Of a DNA stretch of 64,000 nucleotides, positions 36,002 through 47,566 are shown piece after piece. Location: NCBI GenBank assembly GCA_031310005.1, contig CM062386.1, positions 1,736,001 to 1,800,000 of the forward strand. Direction: 5' to 3'. Made by a program: the position numbers and the translations under genes. Below the pieces are notes generated by a model. It searched no databases. It had not been told where the DNA came from and was given only the letters and a program-made list of their open reading frames with translations. The stretch's first letter is position 1, and every line of letters begins with the position of its first letter. This stretch comes from Dactylellina haptotyla (lineage: Eukaryota > Ascomycota > Orbiliomycetes > Orbiliales > Orbiliaceae).

Positions 36002-37207
36002 ATGGCCGACTCTACCGAGAAGCCAACTTCGACACCCCTGGCCATCTTCAGACGACAAGGTGACGATGGCAACACGGATGACTATATCATCTTGGCAGCA
36101 TCGCCAGCTTCTCCACCGACTTTAGAAGTTTCTAACACTGCCCAGCCAATTCCGACTGCTGTGTGGGATTTGATGATCGACCCCGCAAGTCTACCGCCCC
36201 ACCTAAAACTCCCCGCATCTCAAATTCATGTTATCGTATCCACAAATTCCGGCCTGAAGACCGCAGAATCGTACTATAGTGGACTCCTATCACCACTGCT
36301 TAGCTACTTAAATATCCGCCATACCCTTCACACAACGAATAGCCCTACCTCAATCTCCGAAATTACGGCAAAGATAGTCTCCAATGGCCTCGAGAATCTC
36401 ATAATCCTACTCAGCGGCGACACCGGGGTCACAGAGTATCTAAACTCGTTGCCGAGTGCTTCTCAGAAGACTACACTCTCCATTCTCCCACTCGGCACGG
36501 CCAACGCCTTCGCGTCCGCTCACCACCTGTCTTTGAAATCTCTTCTTCACGGAAAGCCCACCGTATTCCCCACCTTCACGGCCACTTTCTCCCCCGGGTG
36601 TCGAGAACACGGCGAACCCCTCTCCGAATCCCTTACGAAATCTTCGTCCATCCGTGGTTGCGTTGTTGCCTCTTACGGCTTCCACGCGTCGATTGTGGGC
36701 GGGGCAGAGACACCTGAGTATCGCCAACATGGAATCGGCAAGTTCAAAATGGTTGCCGAGGAGATTATGAAGGGAACATTCCTCGGCGGCGCTGGCAATG
36801 GATTCCAGCCTTACAATGCCACTGTCCAGGGGATCGGAGCTGCAAAGGGTACGAAGCATTCGTATTTGATGTTAGCTCTGGTGGACAGGATGGAGCCAAC
36901 GTTTGTGATCAGCCCGAAGAGTACGGACGGACAAGTGTGGGCGTTGTATACCGGCGACATCAGCGGACAAGAGATGATTGATACCGTGATTATGGGAGCC
37001 TACGCTGGAGGAAAACACGTTGAGAAGACTGATATTGTTGGATATGAGGAGAGCAAGGGATTTAAAATCGAGAATATGGAGGACAAGGAGCCTTGGAAAA
37101 GATGGGTTTGCGTTGATGGCAGATTTGTCGAGATTCCACAGAAAGAGGGATGGGTGGATGTTAAGGTAGCAGCTAGCGAAGAGGGCGGTTTCTACGTCTT
37201 GGCGTAG
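36002..37207 (+). CDS. Diacylglycerol/sphingosine kinase-like protein
   Basis: Single exon, 401 residues, from the first ATG of the frame (AAGATGGCC context). The central part resembles the DAGK catalytic domain: a lipid-kinase P-loop-like stretch, IILLSGDTGVTEYLNSL, followed by LPLGTANAFA. The canonical GGDGT is altered to SGDTG, so activity cannot be assumed. Later stretches (SYGFHASIVGG, DGRFVEIP) fit the beta-rich C-terminal domain of these kinases. Such enzymes phosphorylate diacylglycerol, sphingosine or ceramide. There is no signal peptide or membrane helix. Confidence 0.8.
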   Translation: MADSTEKPTSTPLAIFRRQGDDGNTDDYIILAASPASPPTLEVSNTAQPIPTAVWDLMIDPASLPPHLKLPASQIHVIVSTNSGLKTAESYYSGLLSPLLSYLNIRHTLHTTNSPTSISEITAKIVSNGLENLIILLSGDTGVTEYLNSLPSASQKTTLSILPLGTANAFASAHHLSLKSLLHGKPTVFPTFTATFSPGCREHGEPLSESLTKSSSIRGCVVASYGFHASIVGGAETPEYRQHGIGKFKMVAEEIMKGTFLGGAGNGFQPYNATVQGIGAAKGTKHSYLMLALVDRMEPTFVISPKSTDGQVWALYTGDISGQEMIDTVIMGAYAGGKHVEKTDIVGYEESKGFKIENMEDKEPWKRWVCVDGRFVEIPQKEGWVDVKVAASEEGGFYVLA

Positions 37208-37489
37208 AAGGGGACTCTTGAATTGTATGTTTCTTTATACCAGTCTATAGAGAACATTGGTGCATTTTAAGGCGTATTGTGAGTATGGTTGTAAAGGGAG
37301 CAAGGGTTGGTAGTTTCGCAGCAGTTCTTCAAGTAAAGTCCAGGTTGTTACAGGCCCAAGGGGAAATTGCATACAAAATTCGCATCTTTGTTTTTAGGTT
37401 TAAATTCGACTCGTATCAAGATATTCATCCCGTGATATGGTTTAAAATTCATTGAATTTTGGAGAAAATAAGTTTGAGGTTCTAATTGT

Positions 37490-38920
37490 CTACATCCAGC
37501 CTCTCCAAGGGTACCAAATATCTCTTACAATATCACCTTCGTCGACAACAAAGTACCAATCATGACTGGCAGCCGCCACACACGCGTGCTGCACGTCCAG
37601 TACCAATTTGTCACCGACTTTAAACGTTTTCTCTGCAGTGTCTTCGCCTCCGCCTTCTGTTGCCTCTTTGTTCAATTTCAAAATCCCGTGTTCTTGAGAA
37701 ACCTTACCTAGTACCCACCTCTCCTTGCCCCTCACCCTCGCGAATCCAGGCGATTGTCCCGGCTCCCGGCCCACCGCCAGCACACCAGCGTTTACAAGGG
37801 CTTCATTTCGCGATGGGTATATAGACACCACTTCGACGTTGAGAGTACAAGCTAGCGAGCTGCTGTCAGAAATGGCGGGGTCAGGAGGCGGGACAACACC
37901 TGTTGCCAACTGTTGCAGGTCGTTGAATGGGAAGTTCCCAGCATGTATCTCCAGTGCGCAATTCGAAGGTATTTTGATACCTGTTTCGCTCTCTACTAAT
38001 TTTAATTCGGATACGACGTGAGCGGTCGGAGTCGCCCCGATGGATAGTACCAGTGGTTTCGCTGCAAAGTCAGACGCGACTCCGAGAGAATCGGCTGCCG
38101 CATGAAGAGTCTTTATTCCTGCTGCAACCGTTTCGAGTTCCAATTTGAGATAATCGAGAGAATCCTTTGGGGATTTGGCGGAGTATGAATCTCCGGCGTG
38201 TGCATAAAAGCCGTAAATATCAATGTTTTTGGCTTGGATGGCCGTAGTGAGTAATTCTAGTAGCGCTTCGGATTCCGGTTCCAAGCCAGCTCTATGGTAT
38301 CCGCCATCGAGTTTGATAAATACGGACCAGGGCTTTCCAGAGAGTTGTGGCAAGGAGGCAAGTGATGTAATTTGTGCTGAATTGTCAACTAGAAGACGAA
38401 GATTGGCGGTTGGCGGCAATGTCCCAGAAATAGATGATAGAGTAGCGACATAAGATGCCGCTGGTGGAAGTCCGTAAAGAACCTACGGGACAAAAGCAAT
38501 CAATCCACGAAATTCATTAGATGAGAAGAAGCCATTTTGCATACATCAGTGACCACTCCTTCCTCAATCAAAGGTTGCAAACCGCGGATTTCTCGAATTG
38601 TCGAGGTGATAACAGAGTGGTGACTGGGACCCAGTTCTATCCTCGTGACTTCTGCAGTCTAAGATGATAAGCTTAAGAATACTCATAGGCGTCGGGTCTC
38701 AATCAATTTTTCATACTTTATGCGTCTTAACATGTGCCCTGAAGGATATATCTAGTCCCTCCAAACTTTTGTGGAATATGTCGCAATTTCGCTTGATAGT
38801 AGGCAGGGAAACACAAAGCGATGGAGTCGGAAGGCTTGAGCGGGGACCGCCGATGTATGAAGATAATAGTGGATTCATTGCTACTTTGCGAGCCGCGGCC
38901 TCGTCCATATTTCTATCCAT
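37490..38920 (-). CDS. DSD1: D-serine dehydratase (eukaryotic, PLP and zinc dependent)
   Basis: Three exons, 38920-38717, 38658-38545 and 38482-37490, with 58- and 62-nt introns; 436 residues versus 428 for yeast Dsd1. It converts D-serine to pyruvate and ammonia. The alanine-racemase-type N-terminal barrel has the PLP-lysine region RAHVKTHK (residues 61-68), ending exactly at the first intron. Internal motifs include KLDGGYHRAGL and YGFYAHAGDSY. The C-terminal domain has the zinc-ligand pair His405/Cys407 in QHACVAAA and ends DIWYPWRGWM. Other Met codons at residues 5 and 15 could serve as the start. It is divergent from the glycerate kinase gene. Confidence 0.92.
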
Positions 38921-39547
38921 ATCTTGTCGTGAACCAGTCGCTAGAAGTCGATAAGTTGCGAGGGTCTGGATGATGGGCGGTTTGAACAGTCCGAAGTTAT
39001 CAACCGCAAGATAGATATTCCCTTGGCTATCTAGTAGATCGGACCCAATATTTCAGGTGTATTACGGATCAATTTGAGATACAATCGAAGCGAAGGTACG
39101 CGTATATGGGACTTCGAAGTAAGTGTTTTATTGAAGTTTGTGAGTCGACGTCACCGCAACACCTGATATTATCTGAGAGCTCCTCACAAAGAAATACGAA
39201 TCCCACAGTTCTAGCTTGGATATCTTAAAAGGAGACAAGAAATCTTATTTATACCCGATAGAAGGTGAACCAATCAGTAATTCCGATACGCGGTTTATCG
39301 TATATACAAAAGTCGTCCCGCCGCCGTACGACGTCTGTTATTTGGTCGGGCGACACCAATCTGAACACCGGGGTTTAGCCGACCCGCCGAAGCAGCCGGA
39401 CTCGGTTCGGGAAGGCCCTCGCTTCTTCCGACCGCTCCAACCACGAAACTGGGCATAAATATTCCGGAGTCGGCATCATATATCCACCTCCTCAACATGG
39501 TGTTTTCTGCCCAAATCGGTGCATTGCGATAGTACTCCGAACCCGCA
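38921..39547. other. Divergent promoter of the D-serine dehydratase and glycerate kinase genes
   Basis: About 630 bases shared by the two divergent metabolic genes. A short frame at 39216-39458 lacks an ATG and is not accepted. Confidence 0.6.
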
Positions 39548-40559
39548 ATGGCCTCCCCAGATATCAACAAAGACTCAATCGTCCTCGATTTTCTCACACC
39601 CTTGCTCCAACATCACAAAACATCTATAACCCCTCCGAGACCCTTTATTCTCGGTCTCACAGGCCTCCAAGGCTCCGGAAAATCTTATTTGGTGTCATCG
39701 CTAGCAAATGCTCTGTCTTCGGCACCGTATAATTATAATGTAGCAGTTTTTAGTATCGATGATGTATACCATCCCTTCTCAAAGTTAGAGGAACTAAGGC
39801 TTTCGCACCCGGAGAATAAATTACTCTCTCACAGAGGCGAGCCGGGAACCCATGATATCGAATTGGCGAGGGAGACGTTCGAGAGTCTGTTGAGCGGGAA
39901 TGATACTCCTATTCCGAGTTTTGATAAGAGTTTAAACTCTGGGAAGGGGGATAGAGTGCCGAAAAGCGAATGGAACGTGGTAAATGGCCCCGTTGATATC
40001 GTTATCTTTGAAGGATGGTGCGTTGGGTTCCGCACTATCAGCGAAGAGCAGGCGGAAATGAAGTGGAAGTCTTCACGGGATAGTGGGAACGGTGTTGTCG
40101 GTAGGCACGGTTTACAGGATATCCTGTGGATTAATGAGAGGTTGAAGGGCTATGATGTTCTGACTGAGTAGGTCCATATTACAAACTGGTAATGCTGAGT
40201 CTACAGCTGACGCTTAGCAGTGAATTCGATGCATTTGTGCATCTTGACGCCGAAAAGCTAGACTATGTTTACGGCTGGCGACTGGAACAAGAGCATAATC
40301 TTATAAAAAAGAAAGGAACCGGGATGACGGACGACCAAGTGGTCGCATTTATTGATGGGTGTAAGTTATTAAACTTTGGTTCATTGTTGTACACCCACGA
40401 TGCTGATGATAATAAGATATCCCCGGCTATGAGCTGTACTTGGAGAAGGCTAGAGAAGGCGTTATCAGACAAAACAAGAAAGGGGAGAAGCTTGCTGGGA
40501 GAAATCTTCAAGTTGTCATGGGCAAGAATAGAGAGACTTTAAGCACCCGCGCTTTCTGA
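39548..40559 (+). CDS. D-glycerate kinase (Tda10-like P-loop kinase)
   Basis: Three exons, 39548-40167, 40218-40360 and 40417-40559; 301 residues. Residues 36-46 are the Walker A loop GLTGLQGSGKS, followed by FSIDDVYHPF and DIVIFEGWCVGFR, as in the glycerate kinase/Tda10 branch of the uridine-kinase-like fold. The spliced C-terminus DGYIPGYELYLEKARE and NLQVVMGKNR matches that family and fixes the last intron. The second exon's acceptor is a tandem TAGCAG (NAGNAG): using the second AG removes one residue (exon at 40221, 300 residues). It phosphorylates glycerate, linking serine/hydroxypyruvate breakdown to glycolysis. Confidence 0.9.
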
Positions 40560-40832
40560 AGAAATTTTGATAGAGGATACTCAAATTTTAAGAGTTTATA
40601 AATAAGCTCAAAGGATTTGTCTTGTCATCAAAATAAGGAGAGATAAATCCTATATGTATATATACTAAAGACCCATAAACGTCCACCGAAATTCAACAGA
40701 CCCAGAATTTTGTTTCCAATCCAAGCACTAACGCCAGAAAAGTCGCTAAAAAACAGAAATTAAAAAGGATAGTGATCGAGCTCTCCGAAGATCTTAAAGG
40801 AAATACAATGTACAATTAATTCAAGTATGGTT

Positions 40833-42270
40833 TCATACGGTCGCTGGGTTCGACTGTACTTCCTGTAACCCATTTTCCAGACCCGCTTCCGGGGCAGTTC
40901 CCATACTACTGCCTTTAGAGACCATCTCATTCACCACTCTCAATTGTTCCTCTTCACGACCAGCCATACTGCGGCCGTAGTCTGCTTTTAAGAAATTCGG
41001 CCACCTTTGCTGTATAAGTGCTTTGATCGGTGGGATGCTAGCAGCAATAGCCCCGAGATTTTGTTCTAGAAGGGAGTAGATAGTGTATGGGAGTGCGTCA
41101 TCTATAAAAGTTAGTTTAGTATATTTTCATTTCAAAGAGAGGAGAGAAGCTTAAGATCCTACATGTTGGGTCGTTACTGTGTGTCGTTACTAAGGATTTT
41201 TGGATCTCTCGTAATCGGAGAATACTTGCGATGCAGGCACTAAATTCAGAAGAAAGAAAGTTCACAAATTAACCCCACGAATCCCAGGGAAATATCAGAA
41301 TATACAAATTGCCGACTTACATTGCGCCAAGGGATAAAAGAAATGCCGTTATCAATTTTTGCCCTAAAGGAAGTGCTAGTCCTAATATACGAAACCACAG
41401 TTAGATCTAAAAATATGCTAGGCTCAAATTGATACACTAATAACTTACTCCAAAGAGGCTGTATCGGCAGAAAGCAAACCCAGAAATCCGTCAGAATATT
41501 CAATATACTGCTCGCAGTAATGAAATCTATTTCGTCAAAGCATTTTGCGTACTCCGTTGGGCGAATGAACGGGTCCCAGGCCAAGCTTAGCGGATGACAA
41601 GATAGACAAAAAGCTAACACGAATGATATCGTCATGCAAACATTCCAAACCATCGATATTATGACGATGATGCGAAAGGTTCGGATGCTCCCGAAGAGGC
41701 GAATATAAGAAGCCAGGACCGAGAAGCGGGTCACCCCCAGAATGACATAGTAAAACACTGTGAGTGCCCATGATATTTTATATGTGGTTCGGATATTATG
41801 GATTGTGGTATCCCATATATGGTGGCCAGCTTGATATCGGGAGTATACTGAGATAGAGAGGTCAGAGTAGATTTTGGATATATATTGTTCGTGGGGAAAA
41901 GTACAAATTATCATTCCTATAAAAGGTCCTAGATTCAGGAGCTAGATGTAAGCCTGGTGTTAGTTTTGTCGACATATTTCGCGGTTTGCAGGGCGTAGAG
42001 TTGTACCAAGGTAGTTAACATTAACCAGTCATCTAAACCGAATGTTCTCGTCACATATTTTCGGGTGTATAGTCGTAATGAAACGACAGTAATGGCGACG
42101 GAGGTGGCAACCACTTGGGCTGTTAGGAGTGCCGGACCTCTTGAGTCGTGTGGGAGAATTTCCCAATCCGCCTCAGTGATATTTAGTGGCGTCCATACTC
42201 CAGTAACGTCTTGGTCAACTGTATGTTCTTTACTTAAAATATCGATAAGGGACTCAGAGCTGTTTTTCAT
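40833..42270 (-). CDS. PTH11-like seven-transmembrane receptor (fungal rhodopsin-like domain)
   Basis: Six exons: 42270-42007, 41941-41905, 41847-41449, 41381-41321, 41239-41163 and 41101-40833; introns 57-81 nt; 368 residues, all in phase. TM1 (ALLTAQVVATSVAITVV) is followed by GLDDWLML, the family's hallmark at TM2. Then come GHHIWD, FYYVILGVTRFSVLASYIRLF, a later TM with FWVCFLPIQPLW and LPLGQKLITAFLLSLGA, and the conserved DPTYDALPYTIYSLLEQN. The 37-nt second exon and the intron after it are my inference, because they restore a normal TM2; without that intron a polar insert would break it. An upstream in-frame ATG at 42366 would add 32 residues. Family members act in surface and ligand sensing. 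The tail is cytoplasmic. Confidence 0.82.
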
Positions 42271-43184
42271 CGCGTATATAGCGCTCCTAGCGGCTGTGCT
42301 CTGCGTGTGGTGTTGTCGTCTTGTATGTTGACTAGTCGAAAGGCAAGAAGTTCGATGAAGGATCATGAGGAGTCTCGCATTCCAAACGGGACTCCAAACT
42401 TGCGAGGCGATTTCCGAACAGTATTATCGCGATTTCTAGGGCGATGAAGGGGTAATACTGGATCAATTCTCCGCATGGCCACCATGAAAAGGGATACGGT
42501 GTCGGGGTATCGGCGGGACGGCAAGACGGCAAAGCGCATCCTCAGAGGAAAACATAGAAGGAACAAGTGAACAGAAAGCCATTAGCATAACCGAAATTCG
42601 AATGTCAAAGGTTCGCGGCCTCATGAATTTCCGAGTTAACGTTCTACTAAAACCTCGTCTCCTAATCGCTAAAGGTACTGGCGGGTACACCTGGACCGGG
42701 CTGAACTACTTCGCTACCCGCCAATTCAGCTGCTAGCGGCAACCCAACCATCTCGCAGCTTTAGGACCTAGACCCGGAAATTCCAGCCCACGAGGTCGAC
42801 CTGCAGCTTAAGCGGAACTTTGCGAAAACGTTCGCAATCTAGCACCAATGCGGTAGTGTAAGAGATTGACATCTGCAGTGATCGCATGTTGGGACTTTTG
42901 CGTTGCAGGGCTGGGCCGCCGGATTAGGCAAGATGCACATTGGTTTTGAAGATTTGGAGTGAAAGTATGAGATTCGATACGAGGACGGGATAAATAGGCG
43001 TCAACGAAAAAGTCAAATTACGTCGTCATTAAAAGTTGGAGTAAGGATAGTCAAAACGCCTGCAGAAACGTGGCTCGGGGTCAAAGCAATACCAGGAGTA
43101 CAAAATGTAGAGAAACATCATTATCGTTTGAAATTGTGAATGTTCGTGAATCAGGAAACATGTAAATGATACAAAGAACTATAA
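42271..43184. other. Intergenic
   Basis: Promoter of the PTH11-like gene and 3' flank of the glycosyltransferase. Short overlapping frames on the minus strand at 42332-42690 lack support. Confidence 0.55.
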
Positions 43185-44144
43185 TCATGGGTTCAGGTTG
43201 GCCATGCTGTCGCACTTCATCTTCGGCATTTTGTCCACGGCTCGCCACCACTCCATCATATCCGGGAATGTGTGAGGCTCCTCCACTTCTCCATTCTTAA
43301 CCCGCGTGTTGAACTCTTCTCGGCTTCTCATCGCATAGTGGTGTATGGCGAAAAGATCGGTGGTAATCGGGCGCCGAAATATAAAAGGCACTTTATCCCC
43401 CTTTTCGCCAACGGTGACAGATTTGCCTTTTGTGATGAAATTGTGATCGGTTCGAGGCTTCTCATAGTATTTCGTCTTTACGATGCTCTTGATATGTGCG
43501 TTCGGCGAGTCCTTCATATCGGATGAGACGCATTCGGTAAAATTCTTTCGAAAATTACCACCCTCCGGTTTCAGGATATGGCCGTTCGAAGTGTGAAGGA
43601 GAACGTTGATTCCAAGAGCCCCTACTTTGGAATCTTTGTCCATCGTGTGAAGGAATTCCTGCAGAGTGACATTCTGCCGCTGCTCGATAAATTCGTCGAT
43701 GTCAAGATAGCCGATCCAAGCGTGCCGGCTGCCATATCGAGACTGGCAAAGATCGTACGCACTAAACTGAACGGTGGTATTATCTGTTGGCGGAGGGGTG
43801 CCCAGCCAGGTTATATAGGTGTTATTTATTGGAAGTTCGTGGTAGTTTTGAGAAACGTCACCGTCAGGGGATTGGTCGACAAAATAGAATTTCCGGATCC
43901 CAATATGGGCGTAGTGGTGGAGGATGAATTCTGGTAGTGTCGCGAGGTCCTTAGACATAGGAACGCATAGCGCCAAGTACTGTGGATCCGTCGGTTTTAA
44001 CGAAGGCGCGTTTAGGTTGATCGGGGTCGCGTGAAGGGTCCTGCGCGGCGAAATAAAGGTGAAAGACAGCAGGGAGAGAAGGATCATCACCAGGATGCAT
44101 AATAGGACAAGCAGCCGAAAGGCTGTTGACGCAGTATTCACCAT
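43185..44144 (-). CDS. Type II membrane glycosyltransferase (GT92/Glyco_tranf_2_4-like)
   Basis: Single exon, 319 residues. A signal anchor at about residues 10-31 (LLVLLCILVMILLSLLSF) follows a short cytoplasmic tail, which suggests a Golgi lumenal enzyme. The lumenal part has LALCVPMSKDLATLPEFILHH and GIRKFYFVDQSPDG, then WIGYLDIDEFIE, whose DID is the likely metal- and nucleotide-sugar-binding DxD motif. The later FAIHHYAMRS is also typical of this family. Potential N-glycosylation sites include NNT, NVT and NFT. The donor and acceptor sugars are unknown. Confidence 0.85.
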   Translation of the reverse strand: MVNTASTAFRLLVLLCILVMILLSLLSFTFISPRRTLHATPINLNAPSLKPTDPQYLALCVPMSKDLATLPEFILHHYAHIGIRKFYFVDQSPDGDVSQNYHELPINNTYITWLGTPPPTDNTTVQFSAYDLCQSRYGSRHAWIGYLDIDEFIEQRQNVTLQEFLHTMDKDSKVGALGINVLLHTSNGHILKPEGGNFRKNFTECVSSDMKDSPNAHIKSIVKTKYYEKPRTDHNFITKGKSVTVGEKGDKVPFIFRRPITTDLFAIHHYAMRSREEFNTRVKNGEVEEPHTFPDMMEWWRAVDKMPKMKCDSMANLNP

Positions 44145-44728
44145 GGTTGCCCGTATGTATGCAGTAGGTCAAACTAAGGCGAAAAGGGTAGATCCGCCTA
44201 TAGCATCAGGTCGAAAACCATAGTAGGCAGGAGGCGACGAGAGTATCAAGAACGAGAGTCGCAGTCGTCCTTCGTCGATATTATACCCCCGAGTGCTGGT
44301 GAAAAGCGAACCGAGAGAAGTTCCACGTCAGCTATCCACAGGTGAAGAGAGGCAAAAAAAAAAAAGGCGTCCGAGGGTACTATCATATCATGGACCCAGT
44401 TCTGCCGCACGCAAAGCGGAGAATCCGCACCGAAAAATTCCAGCGACTAAGTCGAAACGGACCGAGTGAAATAACAATGGACGCCCTTCTGCGCGCATGG
44501 TTTCAAGCGAATTCTGCCAATTCTGCGGGGAAATTGGGCTGAACAGCCGACCCAGAGGAGGACCGGATGCGCCCCCTGGCCAGCTCCGTCACACAGGATC
44601 CAATTGCGGGCTCGTTTAGCTCGATCGCGAGGCAAGATAGGCCCTGCGCTTTTGGACCTGGACGCGGCTCTAAACCTCTCTGCCTGCCATCGGATATCAG
44701 AGTTAGCGAGGCCTGAGTCTTCAAGGTG
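44145..44728. other. Divergent promoter region with a short poly-A run
   Basis: It lies between the glycosyltransferase (minus strand) and the large Cys-rich gene (plus strand). An A-run of about 12 occurs near 44355. Open frames here are antisense or lack support. Confidence 0.5.
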
Positions 44729-47566
44729 ATGTTGGATACTTACGACACAGATCCTGCCGATTGTCCGCCGAGGAAGGAGCACAGGCGTTGTGCGGACGTT
44801 GAAATAGAACCGGCAGCGCCATCGCCATCACCGCTACGTCTTCACCCACGCGAACCGCGTTGGTATCGTCCCTGCCCCCAACCGCCTCCATCGCCTCGAA
44901 CTCCCGATGCCCCAGGCCTCTTCGACCAAGTAGAACTGCTGGCTGGATAATATCTGCTGCGTATTTCCTCTTGATGCTCTCTCCCAAACGGAAAGGGGCT
45001 TGAGCGGGATGTTGAGACAGTCACCTTCCACGCTGGAGCCGTTACCGTCCCGTGAGGCCCCGGCATATACATGTATCCAATCCTCTATATTAGCCGTAAA
45101 CACTAATGCGTGAATTCTTGGGGATCCAACAGGCAAGGTGCTTTCGCTGCTGGCCAGGTCGAGCCGCTACGTTCGGATATACCTGGGGGAGATAGACGTC
45201 GACTGGCGACACTACACCGTTCCGAAATGGGTCGTTATCCTCCCAAATAGCAAGAAACAACCGGTCAACTGGTCTTCTGCAGCGTATCAGAAATATGATG
45301 TCGACTGGACCGGTCGCCTCATTGGCGGCGATGGGTTCCTCGAGGGACCCTATGAACAATATCAGTACCCTGAGGACAGCGGCGCCCTCATTACAAAGTA
45401 CGAAAATATGCATCCAAGCTTCACGACATTCGATCCTATGCCCCCAGACATGCAGAGAACTCTTAACACTGCCCGTGAGTGGAAATTGCGGTTCTGCAAC
45501 CCTCACACCTTCCTGGGCCAGACCCAGCAAGCCGCCGTAGACTACTTTTTGGGCGAGGACAACATCGCTTTCGCCCCGCCAAAACTTCTCGATCCTAAAA
45601 TTGGCTGTCGCTTCTTAGAAGTAATGGTGGAGATCTATCCAATATTTTGCAGTTTGATCGAAGTCTGCGAGCTAGACTCCTTGTTGCTCTTGATGAGTCT
45701 TTCCAAGCATATCCGACGGCGTATTCTCGACACACCCACGTTTTGGAAGGAAATCAATGTCACCGCGTATGTCGTAAATCGCCTACACAGAATCCATAGG
45801 GACTATAGATTTGATACAGTCTCAGAGTTCTTCCCTGGACGTGCTGGGAAATGGTCTGGCTCTCCGATTCACGTCTTGTCTGGGCTCAAAAAGCACCAAC
45901 CGACATCACACTGGCTTCTCCGTTCCAATCAGATTAGCTACGACGAGAAGATTCTATCCAGCCTTCCCTTAGCAAGCTTGACGAAATTGACACTCGATGG
46001 TAGTGACATTCACTGGTTGTGCTGGTATCAGATCCTCAACGCAGTCCTGCCACAGCTCACCTTCTTAAGCGTAAGGTGGTGCCGCAACTTCTCACTGGGT
46101 ATAATAACCTTCGATGTTCTCGGTCATTATCTCGAGGAAGCCAGGCAGCGAAGACCAGTCCGGTTAAAACCTTCAAGGCCATGCAATCTCAAAACTCTCC
46201 TAGTGTGGGGTGTTCGCGGCGAAGGGCCTCATAACTCTCGACGATTCAATGAACCTCGTGATCGCGACATACAAGTTCTTCATGACAGCGCCGGTAGCTC
46301 TCGCTTTCGAACCAATGGGAATGGCATCAAAGCCCTCTACATCCAGTACTGCCAGGCACTCGGAATAAAAACAGACTTTGGTATATGCTCTGCAACCAAC
46401 GTCTGTTGTTGGAATGAAATATATATCAAAGAAGGCAACTTTGACTACGGCATGGTTGACGCTGAGAATACAAGCATTATAGTAGGGGGAGATTCTGAAA
46501 TTGCTGACGTTGAGCCTAAATTTGCGGCACCGGGATACCTTGCCGCCAGATCATGTAGTCGGTGCTGCAAGTCGAAGGAGACCCATCTATGTCGCGAATG
46601 CGAAGAATCAAGGACCTGCTACATCTGCCTCCGATATGTTTGTATGGATTGCGATGGAGTCATGTCGTTCGCTACACGCCCACTCGATTGGCGCTTCGTT
46701 AGGTCCAAGACAGCGCTACCTGAATATCTACCGCAGAAATATTGTGTTTCAAATTGCTGCAACTATTGCACGAATGCCGGGAGGTACGTGTGTGTGGAGT
46801 GTAACTTCCAGGCACAGGCCGAAGCAAGACACCTGCTATTATCGAATTGCTCGGGCTGTACATGCAACCACATGCCCGAAGACTTTTGCCCGATACGGAT
46901 ACCAATCGACACGCAATCCGAAAGGCACGGGAAGAAACATCTGACAGTCTGCGGGATGAATGACTGCGGTAACCTCATCGTTGCCTGCCGAAATTGCGAC
47001 AATGGAAAGGATGTAATGGACTATGGCCAACGATGCAGCGCTTGCGCTATACCCGTCTGCTGGGTAAGTTTCAATCCCTCAATCATCTGTAGGTCCTTGT
47101 TTCCATTCTAACAGATACCGTGCAGACTTGTGCCAGAACGCCGTGCCCCCAGTGTCCCATCGCGTACGATCGTCTCTGTCCGAAATGTGTAATCCAACAC
47201 ACCTGCACCTGCTACCATACTGTCCGTCGTACCTCGAGACGCAAAAAGGGCAAAGGGAAAGCAACAGAAAATGACGAAGCGAAGCCGAGTAGTCGAAAAA
47301 CTCACCAGCCCGGATGCCCCCTCAAAGATATTCAAACACATGCAGAAACACCATTGACGACGACTCTAAGGTATCATGATAAATATATCTTGCCTGGTGG
47401 TGAGGTCAGAACGGAGAGGGGATACATGGACAACATGAACCACACCATCAGATGTTATCCGAAGGTTAAATTGGAGCCTGCTTGTGACGATTGCGGGATT
47501 GCGTGGTGGACATCGCCCAGATATGACGACTTGCCAGTTAGGAGGAGGAGGAAAATATTCAGGTGA
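44729..47566 (+). CDS. Large Cys-rich F-box-like protein
   Basis: The last two exons are well supported: 45133-47063 and 47126-47566, joined in phase across a 62-nt GTAAGT...CAG intron. The 5' part is inferred. An ATG exon at 44729-44929 (Pro-rich, ending GLFDQ) and a 31-nt exon at 45021-45051 join in phase with GTAGAA and GTGAGG donors and a CACTAAT branch, for 867 residues in total. The middle has an F-box-like stretch (ELDSLLLLMSLSKHIRRRIL ... FWKEINV) and LRR-like lines. The C-terminal third has many CxxC pairs (CSRCCKSKETHLCREC, CYICLRYVCMDC, CRNCDNG, CPQC, CPKC), so it probably binds several zinc ions. No catalytic residues are seen. Function is unknown. Confidence 0.7.

Noticed and set aside
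42271-42366. Upstream ATG (42366) as start of the PTH11-like gene
   Set aside because: Possible, but the ATG at 42270 gives a normal N-terminus before TM1; kept only as an alternative.
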